A stretch of 57,276 nucleotides of DNA. It comes from Pseudomonadota bacterium (GTDB lineage: Bacteria; Pseudomonadota; Gammaproteobacteria; Steroidobacterales; MnTg04). The notes under the pieces are model-generated. The model worked only from the letters and a program-made list of their open reading frames with translations, searched no databases and was not told the origin of the DNA. Where the stretch lies: assembly GCA_022560735.1 (NCBI GenBank), contig JADFSO010000017.1, positions 1-57,276 on the forward strand, written 5' to 3'. Each line of letters starts with the position of its first letter. Within the stretch, counting starts at the first letter, position 1. Shown one piece after another: positions 41,033 through 49,625 of the stretch. Position numbers and translations under genes: made by a program.

Positions 41033-42646
41033 ATGATTGAGAACATGCGCAACATAGCCGCTATAGATATAGCAATAATTGTTATCTACTTCGGCGTTCT
41101 TTTATATATCGGCAAACGCGCCGCTGCGCAGAGTGTTACGCAGGATGACTTTTTCACCGGAGGAAGATCGTTAACCTGGTTTCCCATAGGGATATCCATT
41201 ATCGCAACCTGGACCAGTGCCGCGGCATTTATCAGCGCACCGGGACAGGTCTATAATGAAGGCCTGTCAGCGTACGTACTTATCCTGAATATCCCCCTGG
41301 TGATGTTCATTTGCTCCGGGATATTCATTCCTTTTATTTACAATCTGAAAATCATTTCCGTTTATCAATATCTGGAATCCAGGTTTGGTGGTATCGCACG
41401 CACGTTGGTTGCGATCGGTTTTCTATTTACCTCGACCATGCTCATAGGGGTTATGGTCATCGTGCCAACGTTGGTACTGCATGCACTGACCGGACTGAGT
41501 AGCATTGTCATCAGTTCAGTTATTCTGGTAGTGGCGGTAATTTATACCGCTTTGGGCGGCATCAAGGCGGTTATTTGGACGGATGTCTCACAAATGGCGA
41601 TACTGTGGTTTGGTGGCACAGTAGTTTTTGTTGTCGCCATGTCCGGTACCGATGGCAGTTTTATTCACGGCATGGAAGTCGTCAGGGCGGCCGGCAAGCT
41701 GCAGTCGTTGGATTTTTCCTGGGATTTCGTGATTAACAACGGGGTATGGGTGTCCATATTGGGCTACGGCATTCTGCACATGCAATACTGGTCAGGCGAC
41801 CAGTCTCAGGTTCAGCGAATCTTCACTGCACGCTCGATGAAGGATGTTAAATACTCGTTTTGGTTTAGCGGTGTATTGCTTAACGTGACGTACTTTATAT
41901 TCTGTACCTTGGGTTTGATCCTGTTCGTTTTCTACCAGGGCAGGGTATTTCCAGATTCCAACACGATTATGGTCGATTTTATTATTAACTATGTGCCCGT
42001 TGGTATATTTGGCATCATCGTCTCCGCCATATTTGCGGCTTCCATGGCGGCGATTGACTCGCTGCTCAATTCCATGACCACTGTGTATGTAAAGGATATC
42101 CACGAAAGATGGATATTGAAGAATAGCGGTGAGACTGCATCGATACCTGTTTCGAGATTGGTTACCCTGGTATTTGGTATTTTCACCGCCATTTTTGTCT
42201 ACTTTATGGGCGACGATCCAAAATCCCCGTTGGTAGCGCTGATGGGTGAGTACACATCGTATTTGACGGGAGCTATGTTGGGTGTATTCGTGATGGCGAT
42301 GTTCAGTAAGAAAACCAATGAAATCGGTGTTTGCGTTGGTTTCATTGCGGGTATTTTCGTCGTCGCCTACATGGACTCCCAATACGATTTCAATTGGGGC
42401 TGGAAAAGCCCAATTGGGCTGATTGTCACCTGCCTGGTTGCCTATGTTGTCAGTTCAATTACTGGTTGGGAGAAAAAAGCCATTACCAATTACACTTTTG
42501 CGGGACAAAGAAAACAATTGATTGCAGAAGGTCGAATCAAGGAAGATGGTGTTTATATTCTGCCCGGCAAGTTCGAGAAACGCTCTTTTATCTTGCTGGC
42601 GTTCTTTCTGATACAGTTTGTTTTCCTGTACTACATCGCGATCTAA
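41033..42646 (+). CDS. Sodium:solute symporter (SSS family)
   Basis: A 537-aa inner-membrane transporter of the sodium:solute symporter family, with about 13-14 hydrophobic segments. Family signatures are QSVTQDDFFTGGRSLTWFPI near the N-terminus, TWTSAAAFISAPGQVYNEG, QYLESRFGG, and SAIFAASMAAIDSLLNSM, the conserved segment that contributes to sodium binding. It probably imports a small organic solute with Na+. Between SnoaL-like genes, it may carry the substrate those proteins handle (inference). An ATG at 41045 is an alternative start. It converges with the two-domain SnoaL gene (9 bp between stops). Confidence 0.92.
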   Translation: MIENMRNIAAIDIAIIVIYFGVLLYIGKRAAAQSVTQDDFFTGGRSLTWFPIGISIIATWTSAAAFISAPGQVYNEGLSAYVLILNIPLVMFICSGIFIPFIYNLKIISVYQYLESRFGGIARTLVAIGFLFTSTMLIGVMVIVPTLVLHALTGLSSIVISSVILVVAVIYTALGGIKAVIWTDVSQMAILWFGGTVVFVVAMSGTDGSFIHGMEVVRAAGKLQSLDFSWDFVINNGVWVSILGYGILHMQYWSGDQSQVQRIFTARSMKDVKYSFWFSGVLLNVTYFIFCTLGLILFVFYQGRVFPDSNTIMVDFIINYVPVGIFGIIVSAIFAASMAAIDSLLNSMTTVYVKDIHERWILKNSGETASIPVSRLVTLVFGIFTAIFVYFMGDDPKSPLVALMGEYTSYLTGAMLGVFVMAMFSKKTNEIGVCVGFIAGIFVVAYMDSQYDFNWGWKSPIGLIVTCLVAYVVSSITGWEKKAITNYTFAGQRKQLIAEGRIKEDGVYILPGKFEKRSFILLAFFLIQFVFLYYIAI

Positions 42647-42655
42647 CAAACTGAG

Positions 42656-43651
42656 TTAGCCACGCACGATTTGTCTCGTGCGCTCGAGCACATCGACGTC
42701 CTGCTGCATCATCCAGTAGAGCATGTCGATGAATATCCAGTTCTCCGCAAGCTTGTCGCCATCGCGCCGGTACATGTCGACAACTCGCATATGGATTCTC
42801 CGGTCCGATGCCGGAAGTCCCATGAAGCCACCGCTCGAAGTCATCGTCAGGTTTGGCCAGCCGAACCAACCGGCGTAATTACCCTCGGCATAGTTGCAGA
42901 CGTGCCCGTTGAAAACGATATTTTCAAGGCCCGCCCCAAATGGTCCCTGGTGCTGGGCTTGATATCTGTCGATGGTATAAGTCGCGCCTATGCCGCTCGG
43001 GCCGAACCAGATCATGTCCTCATGCCAGGTCCGGGCCAGACTTTTCGATGGCGACTCCAAACCGTCGGCTACCAGGTCATCGCACATTCTGTTGACAAGG
43101 TCCAGGGTCTTTCTCGATTCCGCCTCGTCCTGAACAGCAAACATTAATCCGTCATGTGTACGCGGACCTGGATTGATAATCTCGGCGCCGGTTTGTATCG
43201 GCAGCGGTGTCAGACCGGCCTGTTTCATCACGCTTATGATGTCGCAGAAGAATGCCGATTCGCATATTCTGCCATCGTCGATCCGGCTGAATTCGACATA
43301 GGGCAGGAAAGTAATCTTGCCGGTGGCAGGAATGCCCAGCCAGTCATCGTCGAACAGCCCCATGAATTTGCCCATGCTGGTAACCCACTCGGTACCGTCG
43401 ATGTTATTCGTACCGGCCATGAATATGTCCTGCCGGCGCTGCATCGGCGTAAAGGCAGTAAGCAGCGGTTTCCAGACGGCTTCCGCAACTGCGTCGGCGC
43501 CATCGAGTTCATTGAACGGATGAACTCCACGAAATCTGTAATCCGAACTCGTGTATCGGCTGAGTACTTTTCCTGCGTGGTCGGCCGACGTGGCCTCGAG
43601 TTCTTCGTAAAAGTTCAGCACCAGCGCTTTGCTGTCCTGGTAATTGCTCAT
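42656..43651 (-). CDS. Tandem-domain SnoaL-like protein (331 aa)
   Basis: A 331-aa protein made of two SnoaL/NTF2-like domains. The first covers about residues 1-150 (VLNFYEELEATSADHAGKVL, GIPATGKITFLPYVEFSRI). The second covers about 180-320 (TWHEDMIWFGPSGIGATYTI, GLPASDRRIHMRVVDMYRRD, KLAENWIFIDMLY). The second half is recognisably similar to the single-domain protein at 40502 (HEDMIW, GLP/GIPP, AENW). GGAG lies 7 bp before the ATG. It is downstream of, and probably cotranscribed with, the related 390-aa gene at 43736-44908. No catalytic function is established. Confidence 0.85.
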   Translation of the reverse strand: MSNYQDSKALVLNFYEELEATSADHAGKVLSRYTSSDYRFRGVHPFNELDGADAVAEAVWKPLLTAFTPMQRRQDIFMAGTNNIDGTEWVTSMGKFMGLFDDDWLGIPATGKITFLPYVEFSRIDDGRICESAFFCDIISVMKQAGLTPLPIQTGAEIINPGPRTHDGLMFAVQDEAESRKTLDLVNRMCDDLVADGLESPSKSLARTWHEDMIWFGPSGIGATYTIDRYQAQHQGPFGAGLENIVFNGHVCNYAEGNYAGWFGWPNLTMTSSGGFMGLPASDRRIHMRVVDMYRRDGDKLAENWIFIDMLYWMMQQDVDVLERTRQIVRG

Positions 43652-43735
43652 TTAGTCTCCATTAAACAAGACCTCGTAAGGACGACGCCGATTTCGTCTG
43701 TTCGAACCCGGCACGTTATGGGCGCGTCAAACGCG

Positions 43736-44908
43736 TCAGTTACCGCCGGTTGCAAGCTGCATCATTAAATCGAGTTCGTTGAATAACATCCATTCTGCAA
43801 CGATGCGTCCGTTGACGAACTTGTGCTGGGTAATACCCCATATCTCGATAGAACGATTCGTCGGTGCGCCGTAAATACCGGCGCCGCTGTGTGTGCCCGT
43901 GGCGCTCCAGCGTTCCGAGCTCAGATACCCGTCCTTATCGTTACCCATCCAATAGACTTCGTCGACTTGAAGCTCGAGGTCGGGGAAAGCGGTGACGATC
44001 GATGACAGAAACTCCTGGTACGGTTTGACTCCGGAGAACGCCCGATTGGTCGGCCCTTGAAACGCCAGGTTGGCGTCGTAATTGGCCGAGAGCGCATCGT
44101 AATCGCGCCGGTTCCACAGCCGATCGAAATTCTCGCGGGCAAAACGATCCACATCGAATCCGGTAATCGGTGAAAGGACGGATAACGGTTTTTCGGGGCT
44201 TGCCGCGTTCCTCAAACCGTCCCAGACAGCAGTATCTCGCGGCCAGCCGCTCGGCGGCGAAGCGGCCAGTGTGGCAACCACTTCGTCAAGGTTGTGGCCG
44301 AGCTGCAACAGCATGCTGGAGTTGTTGTACAAGACATGTTCGAGAAAAATTTCGTTTTCCAATACGACGCAGTTTGCGATCACGAGAACGTCAATGCGCT
44401 TGTTCGTCGCCGGTCCATATTTGCTGTCGCCGTCGTTCGTGCCGCGGATCAATGTACGGTGCGATGTGTGATAGCCGACCTCGTCGTTGCCGGCCCAGAT
44501 GATTTCGTCGGCGATGAGTTGAATGTCCGAGTACGCACCGGTTGTATGATGCGTGTCCGCGATGATTTTCTCGCAACCGAGCTGAAGACCGTAATCGTCG
44601 TAGACGCGCGAGGTGTCTGAGTATGTGTCGCGAATATATTCGACATCACGGTCTTCCCAGATTTTGTAGGTGATGCGAACGATGTAGTCGATGATGTTCT
44701 GATAGGTCGATTCGAAACCGCGCATGCTCTGCCCGGGGCCGCGGTCATCGGGAATCCTGGTCGCATGGTCGGTGCCGCGTCCGGTATAGGCAGCCAGCGA
44801 GATCGCATAATCCGTCGGCATGTGCTGCCGTTCCAATGGCAGCGCTGTGCGCTCGCTTTTTCCGCTGTCGAAGGCTTCGTCCGATGCAGAGGATCTGGTT
44901 TTCGTCAT
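43736..44908 (-). CDS. Tandem-domain SnoaL-like protein (390 aa)
   Basis: A 390-aa protein with two SnoaL/NTF2-like domains after a polar N-terminal extension of about 70 residues. Domain 1 is about 70-210 (NIIDYIVRITYKIWEDRDVE, ADEIIWAGNDEVGYHTSHR); domain 2 about 250-385 (FARENFDRLWNRRDYDALSA, FPDLELQVDEVYWMGNDKDG, RIVAEWMLFNELDLMMQL). An in-frame Met near residue 30 could be the true start; GGAG lies before the ATG at 44908. The recurrent element (exact) is about 82 bp upstream at 44990. It heads an operon with the 331-aa paralogue. Confidence 0.85.
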   Translation of the reverse strand: MTKTRSSASDEAFDSGKSERTALPLERQHMPTDYAISLAAYTGRGTDHATRIPDDRGPGQSMRGFESTYQNIIDYIVRITYKIWEDRDVEYIRDTYSDTSRVYDDYGLQLGCEKIIADTHHTTGAYSDIQLIADEIIWAGNDEVGYHTSHRTLIRGTNDGDSKYGPATNKRIDVLVIANCVVLENEIFLEHVLYNNSSMLLQLGHNLDEVVATLAASPPSGWPRDTAVWDGLRNAASPEKPLSVLSPITGFDVDRFARENFDRLWNRRDYDALSANYDANLAFQGPTNRAFSGVKPYQEFLSSIVTAFPDLELQVDEVYWMGNDKDGYLSSERWSATGTHSGAGIYGAPTNRSIEIWGITQHKFVNGRIVAEWMLFNELDLMMQLATGGN

Positions 44909-45182
44909 ATCTCGTTACTCCGTTTTTCCTGGCACGGGACCCGGTTACCCACCAGCCGCCGAAACGCCCTGGACAGCCAAATCAACCTGCTGCGAATGCA
45001 GATATGGGGTCATCTAACTTATTGATATTAAAAGACAAATAGACTCTCTATCCGCGGGGGTTTGCTTTTTTTGATTATAATATGCATCCGAAGTACATTT
45101 CTATAGGTATGGCTGCGAATCCTGTTTTTTGCGAAGGAGAAGAAATTCCAACACGTCGACATGCCTGAATCAGAGAATATCG
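44909..45182. promoter_or_regulatory. Divergent promoter region with paired recurrent elements
   Basis: This gap separates the 390-aa SnoaL gene (minus) from the small lipoprotein gene (plus). It holds the exact element facing left (site 4, 44990-45000) and a degenerate one facing right (TGCATCCGAAG, 45083-45093; 9 of 11), an outward-facing pair like that at 27.0-27.15 kb. A TATAAT lies just before the right-hand element (about 45075-45080). Nothing else was seen. Confidence 0.5.
44990..45000 (-). promoter_or_regulatory. Recurrent element TGCATTCGCAG (site 4)
   Basis: An exact 11-mer on the minus strand, 82 bp upstream of the SnoaL gene start at 44908 and in its orientation. It is more than 15 kb from the nearest other exact copy, linking this locus to the corrinoid and sugar-like catabolic operons. 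Confidence 0.6.
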
Positions 45183-45471
45183 ATGAGCGAAAATAAGTGC
45201 CTCGGACCCCTGCCGACCATGGTGTTTTTGGCAGTCTGCTTCCTCACTTCGTGCACCGGTCCGCTACTCCCTGATAGGGGATTGGATGGGTACGGTGCGC
45301 AGGTGCTCGCGACAGTAAGTGCGCGGTCCGATGGGGGTCTGGCGCTTTATGCGGGTCAGTTCGAGTTGCTTCCGGAAACCGATCGGGCCGCGATTTGACG
45401 ATGACGGTAAACTGGTGGCGATTTTCTTGCCCGGGAACGGGACGATATCGCGCGAGGCGAGGGATCACTAA
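45183..45471 (+). pseudogene. Small lipoprotein, probably frameshifted remnant of a larger gene
   Basis: The ATG at 45183 gives a lipoprotein signal ending in FLTSC (lipobox) and a short mature part ...GGLALYAGQFELLPETDR, with a stop at 45396-45398 (71 aa). In the next frame the DNA continues with RFDDDGKLVAIFLPGNG and stops at 45469-45471. Together GQFELLPE...RFDDDGKLVAIFLPGNG resembles the C-terminal domain of beta-lactamase-related hydrolases, so a one-base frameshift plus a large internal deletion is the simplest reading. It could instead be a genuine 71-aa lipoprotein. It is preceded by a degenerate recurrent element. Confidence 0.5.
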
Positions 45472-45493
45472 ACGAAAACTTGAGGGAATCCGA

Positions 45494-45937
45494 ATGAAAC
45501 CAATCGCAGCTTTGTGCGCAACCTTGTTACTCATGTTATTGACCGCCTGCGGCGCCTCCAATACCGATGCCGATGACCTGACCGCGCTTTTGCATGAGTT
45601 TCTCGCCGGCGTGAGCGAGGAGGCGGCGCACGATCGCTTCTGGGCCGAGGACCTTATCTATACATCGTCGAGGGGCACCCGGACCAACAAAGCAGAAATC
45701 ATGCAGGGATTTGGTTCGGAGGAAGGTGGGGAAACCGAGGAATCCGAACCCACCTATACGGCCGAGGACATCCGGATTCAGGTGTACGGGACCACGGCCG
45801 TGGTGGCTTTCCGGCTGGTTGCGACGCCGACGGATGATGCAACCGTCGATTATTATTTCAATACCGGGACGTTCGTGAAGCGCAACGGTGCCTGGCAAGT
45901 CGTCGCCTGGCAGGCAACAAAGATTCCCGGGATGTAG
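45494..45937 (+). CDS. NTF2/SnoaL-like lipoprotein (DUF4440-type)
   Basis: A 147-aa lipoprotein. The start at 45494 (GAGGG upstream) gives a signal peptide ending in LLTACGAS, a clear lipobox. The mature part is NTF2-like: LTALLHEFLAGVSEEAAHDR, FWAEDLIYTSSRGTRTNKAE, TYTAEDIRIQVYGTTAVVAF, FNTGTFVKRNGAWQVVAWQA. DUF4440-like proteins of this type often bind small molecules in the envelope. It adds another NTF2-fold protein to the SnoaL-rich area and may share the upstream promoter with the lipoprotein remnant. Confidence 0.85.
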   Translation: MKPIAALCATLLLMLLTACGASNTDADDLTALLHEFLAGVSEEAAHDRFWAEDLIYTSSRGTRTNKAEIMQGFGSEEGGETEESEPTYTAEDIRIQVYGTTAVVAFRLVATPTDDATVDYYFNTGTFVKRNGAWQVVAWQATKIPGM

Positions 45938-46160
45938 AAAACCTGCTAAGGCGTTAGTGCCGGAAGGGCAGTCGACCGGATTCTGGTGCCGGATCGAGCT
46001 TGAACACGTCTTCGGTTTCTAGCAGTCTTTTTGTGGCCGCTCGGGGGCTTGCTGATTGTCAGGTACATGGACGAGACCACCACCGGGATACTACTATCAG
46101 GCACAGTCCGCTGATCGGATAACAGCAACAACAAATCTTTCCACGGAACAGGATTCGCCG

Positions 46161-48092
46161 ATGAGTCATCAAGCGCCCCGTGAGCTAACCCCGCGCGCCA
46201 TTATCCTGGCGATCGTGCTGGCGATGATTCTGGCTGCCGCAAATGCGTATCTCGGCCTGTTCGCGGGCATGACTATTGCTTCTGCCATTCCGGCCGCCGT
46301 GGTATCGATGGCAATACTCAAGTTGCTCGGTGGCGGCCATATCCTGGAGAACAACATCGTGGCGACCGGCGCTTCGGCGGGCACGTCGATCGCCACCGGC
46401 GTGATATTCACGATGCCGGCGCTGATCATCCTGGGGTACTGGGACGATTTCCGTTACTCGTGGGTACTGGCCATCGCCGGTCTGGGCGGTTTGCTGGGCG
46501 TGTTGTTCTCGGTGCCCTTGCGGCGATCGCTGATCATCGATCAGGGCCTGGCTTTCCCCGAGGGCAAGGCCGCGGCGGAGGTGCTGCGCGCCGGCGATCG
46601 GCCCGGCGAGGGCCTGAAGCTGCTGGCGGGCGCGGCAACCATCGGCGGCCTGATGAAGCTGGCCGCCGGCAGCGGCCTGCGGCTGATCCCGGATACCGCG
46701 GCGGCCTCGGCCTGGTTTGGCAAGACCGTCGGCTACTTCGGCACCAACCTGTCGCCGGCGCTGTTCGGCGTGGGCTATATCGTGGGTCTCAACATCGGCA
46801 TCGTGATGCTGGCGGGCGGGTTGATCGCGTGGAACATCGCGATCCCGATTTACAGCACTTACTTCCTCGCCGCCGACCCGGTGTTGAGCGTGGAACTGGC
46901 CGGTGCGAGCGCCGAGGATGCGGCCTATGGGATCTGGTCCAGCCAGATTCGCTTTCTGGGCGTGGGTGCGATGCTGATCGGCGGGGTGTGGACCCTGGTT
47001 TCCCTGCGTCAATCCCTGTTCTCGGGGATCCGCAGCGGCTTGGGCGCCGAGCGCGGCAACGGCGGCGAGGCGGTGCCGGCCACCGAGCGCGACCTGCCGA
47101 TGCGCTTGATCCTGATCGGCGTCGTGTTGTTCGTGCTGCCGCTGCTGGTGCTTTACCAGGCCATCGTCGGCCAGTGGCTGGTCAGTATCCCGATGACGAT
47201 CATCATGATCGTGACCGGTTTTTTATTCGTCTCGGTGTCGGCCTACATGGCCGGGCTGGTGGGCTCGTCCAATAACCCGGTATCGGGTCTGACCATTGCG
47301 ACCATTTTGTTTGCCGCCTTGGTACTCGTACTGTTACTGGGACGGGATTCGCCTATCGGCGCGGTGGCGGCCATCATGATCGGTGCCGTGGTTTGCTGCG
47401 CCGCCACCATCGGCGGCGACAATCTGCAGGATTTGAAGTGCGGTTACTTGCTCGGCGCCACCCCGTGGAAGCAGCAGTTAATGCTGGCGGTAGGCGGTGT
47501 CTCGAGCGCCCTGATCATGGCGCCGGTACTCAGCCTGCTGGCTCAGGCTTACGGGATCGGTGTGCCGACCGAGGCCCACCCCAACCCGTTGCTCGCACCC
47601 CAGGCCAACCTGATGGCATCGGTGGCCAGGGGCATATTCGGCGGTGAATTGCCGTGGACCATGATCGGCATCGGTGCGGGCATCGGCGCGGCGATCATTG
47701 TCATCGACGAGATTCTGAAAAAGCGTGGGTCGAGCTTTCGTACGCCGGTGCTGGCTTGCGCGGTGGGGATCTACCTGCCGATCGAATTGAGCGTGCCGAT
47801 TTTCGCCGGCGGCCTGGTGGGCCGCCTGGTGGAGCGCCACTTCAAGCCCGGCGATGCCGATGGAGAGCGCGAACGTATCCACCAGAAGGGCACCTTGTTC
47901 TCGGCGGGGTTGATTACCGGTGAGGCGCTGATGGGTATCTTGATCGCCGTGCCTATCGTGGTCGTGGGTTCGGCCGATGTGCTGGCGCTGCCCGAGGCGG
48001 TGCATTTTGGCGGCTGGCTGGGACTGGTGATGCTGGCCTCGGTGGCGATGTTACTCTACCGGCTGGCCGTGCGGGAGCAACCAACGGCTTGA
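46161..48092 (+). CDS. OPT-family oligopeptide transporter
   Basis: A 643-aa inner-membrane protein of the oligopeptide transporter (OPT) family with about 15-16 hydrophobic segments. Signatures are LTPRAIILAIVLAMILAAAN, GLFAGMTIASAIPAAVVSM, NNIVATGASAGTSIATGVIF and GLVGSSNNPVSGLTIA. The start at 46161 (ATGAGTCATC) is chosen; the frame extends to 46056 with non-matching residues. It likely imports peptides by proton coupling. With the dipeptidase and DUF885 proteins downstream it suggests a peptide-use theme in this part of the window. No recurrent element was found upstream; the 223-bp gap before it holds nothing recognisable. Confidence 0.92.
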   Translation: MSHQAPRELTPRAIILAIVLAMILAAANAYLGLFAGMTIASAIPAAVVSMAILKLLGGGHILENNIVATGASAGTSIATGVIFTMPALIILGYWDDFRYSWVLAIAGLGGLLGVLFSVPLRRSLIIDQGLAFPEGKAAAEVLRAGDRPGEGLKLLAGAATIGGLMKLAAGSGLRLIPDTAAASAWFGKTVGYFGTNLSPALFGVGYIVGLNIGIVMLAGGLIAWNIAIPIYSTYFLAADPVLSVELAGASAEDAAYGIWSSQIRFLGVGAMLIGGVWTLVSLRQSLFSGIRSGLGAERGNGGEAVPATERDLPMRLILIGVVLFVLPLLVLYQAIVGQWLVSIPMTIIMIVTGFLFVSVSAYMAGLVGSSNNPVSGLTIATILFAALVLVLLLGRDSPIGAVAAIMIGAVVCCAATIGGDNLQDLKCGYLLGATPWKQQLMLAVGGVSSALIMAPVLSLLAQAYGIGVPTEAHPNPLLAPQANLMASVARGIFGGELPWTMIGIGAGIGAAIIVIDEILKKRGSSFRTPVLACAVGIYLPIELSVPIFAGGLVGRLVERHFKPGDADGERERIHQKGTLFSAGLITGEALMGILIAVPIVVVGSADVLALPEAVHFGGWLGLVMLASVAMLLYRLAVREQPTA

Positions 48093-48272
48093 GTTTAATG
48101 TTTCTGTTGCTATCCGGCGGGTCACAATAGCAGTTACAGGCATGTCTTCAACAATTTAGGAAGTGCACGCCGTCCCGCTTGTGTCTGCGGTCGCGCTCGC
48201 GGCATACTCGACCACGCCGGTACATCGACTGACAACGTCTCAGGTACGGGCTCGAGTTCAGGAGAGATATAC

Positions 48273-48863
48273 ATGCTGGACAATTTAAATTGGATTATTG
48301 GCGCGGCGGTGATGCTGCTTATCGTCGGCGTCTCGATTTTTCTCAAGCAGATGAGAGGACCGAAAATCCCCGACGCACTGCGGCCGGGGCAGCCCTTACC
48401 GGACTTCACCGCAATCGACGAGCAAGGCAACACTGTCCGGTCTGCACAACTGATTGGTTCACCGGCAATAATGCTTTTCGTTCGCGGCAACTGGTGCCCG
48501 TTTTGCACCCGGCAGGTCGAAAAGCTGGCCAGGCATTACAAGGATATCGTCGATCTGGGCGCCAGGCTTATATTCGTCACGCCAAAACCCCTCGAGACGA
48601 CTCGCCGCGTCGCCGATTTTTTTGATGTCGAATTCGAATTCTGGATGGACGATCAACTCAATGCGGTAAAGCAATTGGGTCTGCTGATGCCCGCCAAGGT
48701 GCCCGGCGATCACCGCCAGGAATACGGGGCGGATACGCTCTGGCCGACGGTGCTGGTTGTGGATGCGGCAGGCATCATCCGGTTTTCAAAACTTTCGCGG
48801 ATGATCGTCGATCGGCCGGATCCAAAACTGCTGCTAAGCGAATTGAGAAAATTACTGGGCTAA
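48273..48863 (+). CDS. Membrane-anchored thioredoxin-fold protein (AhpC/TSA redoxin family)
   Basis: A 196-aa protein with an N-terminal membrane helix (about residues 7-26, WIIGAAVMLLIVGVSIFL) and a redoxin domain. The redox site is FVRGNWCPFCTRQVEKLA (CPFC at about 75-78), thus a thioredoxin-type CxxC rather than the single cysteine of peroxiredoxins. The domain likely faces the periplasm. A strong AGGAGA lies about 8 bp before the ATG. The stop overlaps that of the convergent pirin gene by 4 bp. The redox partner is unknown. Confidence 0.88.
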   Translation: MLDNLNWIIGAAVMLLIVGVSIFLKQMRGPKIPDALRPGQPLPDFTAIDEQGNTVRSAQLIGSPAIMLFVRGNWCPFCTRQVEKLARHYKDIVDLGARLIFVTPKPLETTRRVADFFDVEFEFWMDDQLNAVKQLGLLMPAKVPGDHRQEYGADTLWPTVLVVDAAGIIRFSKLSRMIVDRPDPKLLLSELRKLLG

Positions 48864-49567
48864 ACTCCGTTTGTTATTGGCTGGGTTTGCTGCCCCAGAT
48901 GCACGACGATCAATTGAGTTTCCTCCTTGGCGTCGAAAGACAGGTCCTCGTCGCTGGTCAAGTCGCCGTCGTTCACAAGCGTCTCATTAATGTGTCCCGA
49001 ACCACGGGTAACATAGGCGAGAAATGGTCCATCGACCGAGACGTGCTGCCCGGCCTTGAGCAGCCCGACATCGATAAAGGTGTGGCTATCGAAGGTCTGG
49101 CTTTGATCAATCGAACCGCCGTAGACGCGGGTCATTTCACCGAGTTGCGGTTGGTAGAACTTGTAGCCGGCGGATTCGCCTTTGCGTTCGGGCAACACCC
49201 ACAGCTGAATCATCCGATTTTCGTTGTCGTCCGGATTGACCTCGTTATGGGAAAACCCTTCGCCACCGGCACGCTGTACCTGTACATCGGTATCGCCCAT
49301 TTCCTGGCCGTGCTCCAGGGATCCCTCGTGCGCAATTCGCCCTTTTACCATCACCGAGATCACATCGATCTCCCGATGGCTGTGCATTCGAGTTTCGCCT
49401 TTTGGGAGGAACCGGGCGTCAGCGAGATACACAAAATTGCCAATCCCGTCCCAGGTCCCCGGTTCGCGGCGATCGCCGTAGAGCTTCGCCCCCATTACCA
49501 GGCGATGCTCGCGTAAACCGGCAAACCCCCCAAGAGCTAAATCATCGCGATGCAAAATTTTCATCAT
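48860..49567 (-). CDS. Pirin-family protein
   Basis: A 235-aa pirin-like bicupin. The N-terminal cupin has metal ligands in GETRMHSHREIDVISVMVKG and GEGFSHNEVNPDD; the C-terminal cupin-like half contains GQHVSVDGPFLAYVTRGSGH. Bacterial members such as YhaK and YhhW include quercetinase-like enzymes and redox sensors. It starts with two ATG codons (49567 and 49564); MKILHR is typical. The neighbouring redoxin gene is convergent. The specific role is not deducible. Confidence 0.9.
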   Translation of the reverse strand: MMKILHRDDLALGGFAGLREHRLVMGAKLYGDRREPGTWDGIGNFVYLADARFLPKGETRMHSHREIDVISVMVKGRIAHEGSLEHGQEMGDTDVQVQRAGGEGFSHNEVNPDDNENRMIQLWVLPERKGESAGYKFYQPQLGEMTRVYGGSIDQSQTFDSHTFIDVGLLKAGQHVSVDGPFLAYVTRGSGHINETLVNDGDLTSDEDLSFDAKEETQLIVVHLGQQTQPITNGV

Positions 49568-49625
49568 TTATTGCCACTTTTTCCAGTCGTCCGGCAGTCA
49601 TCGATAAGTGCCAGCGCGGGAAGCA

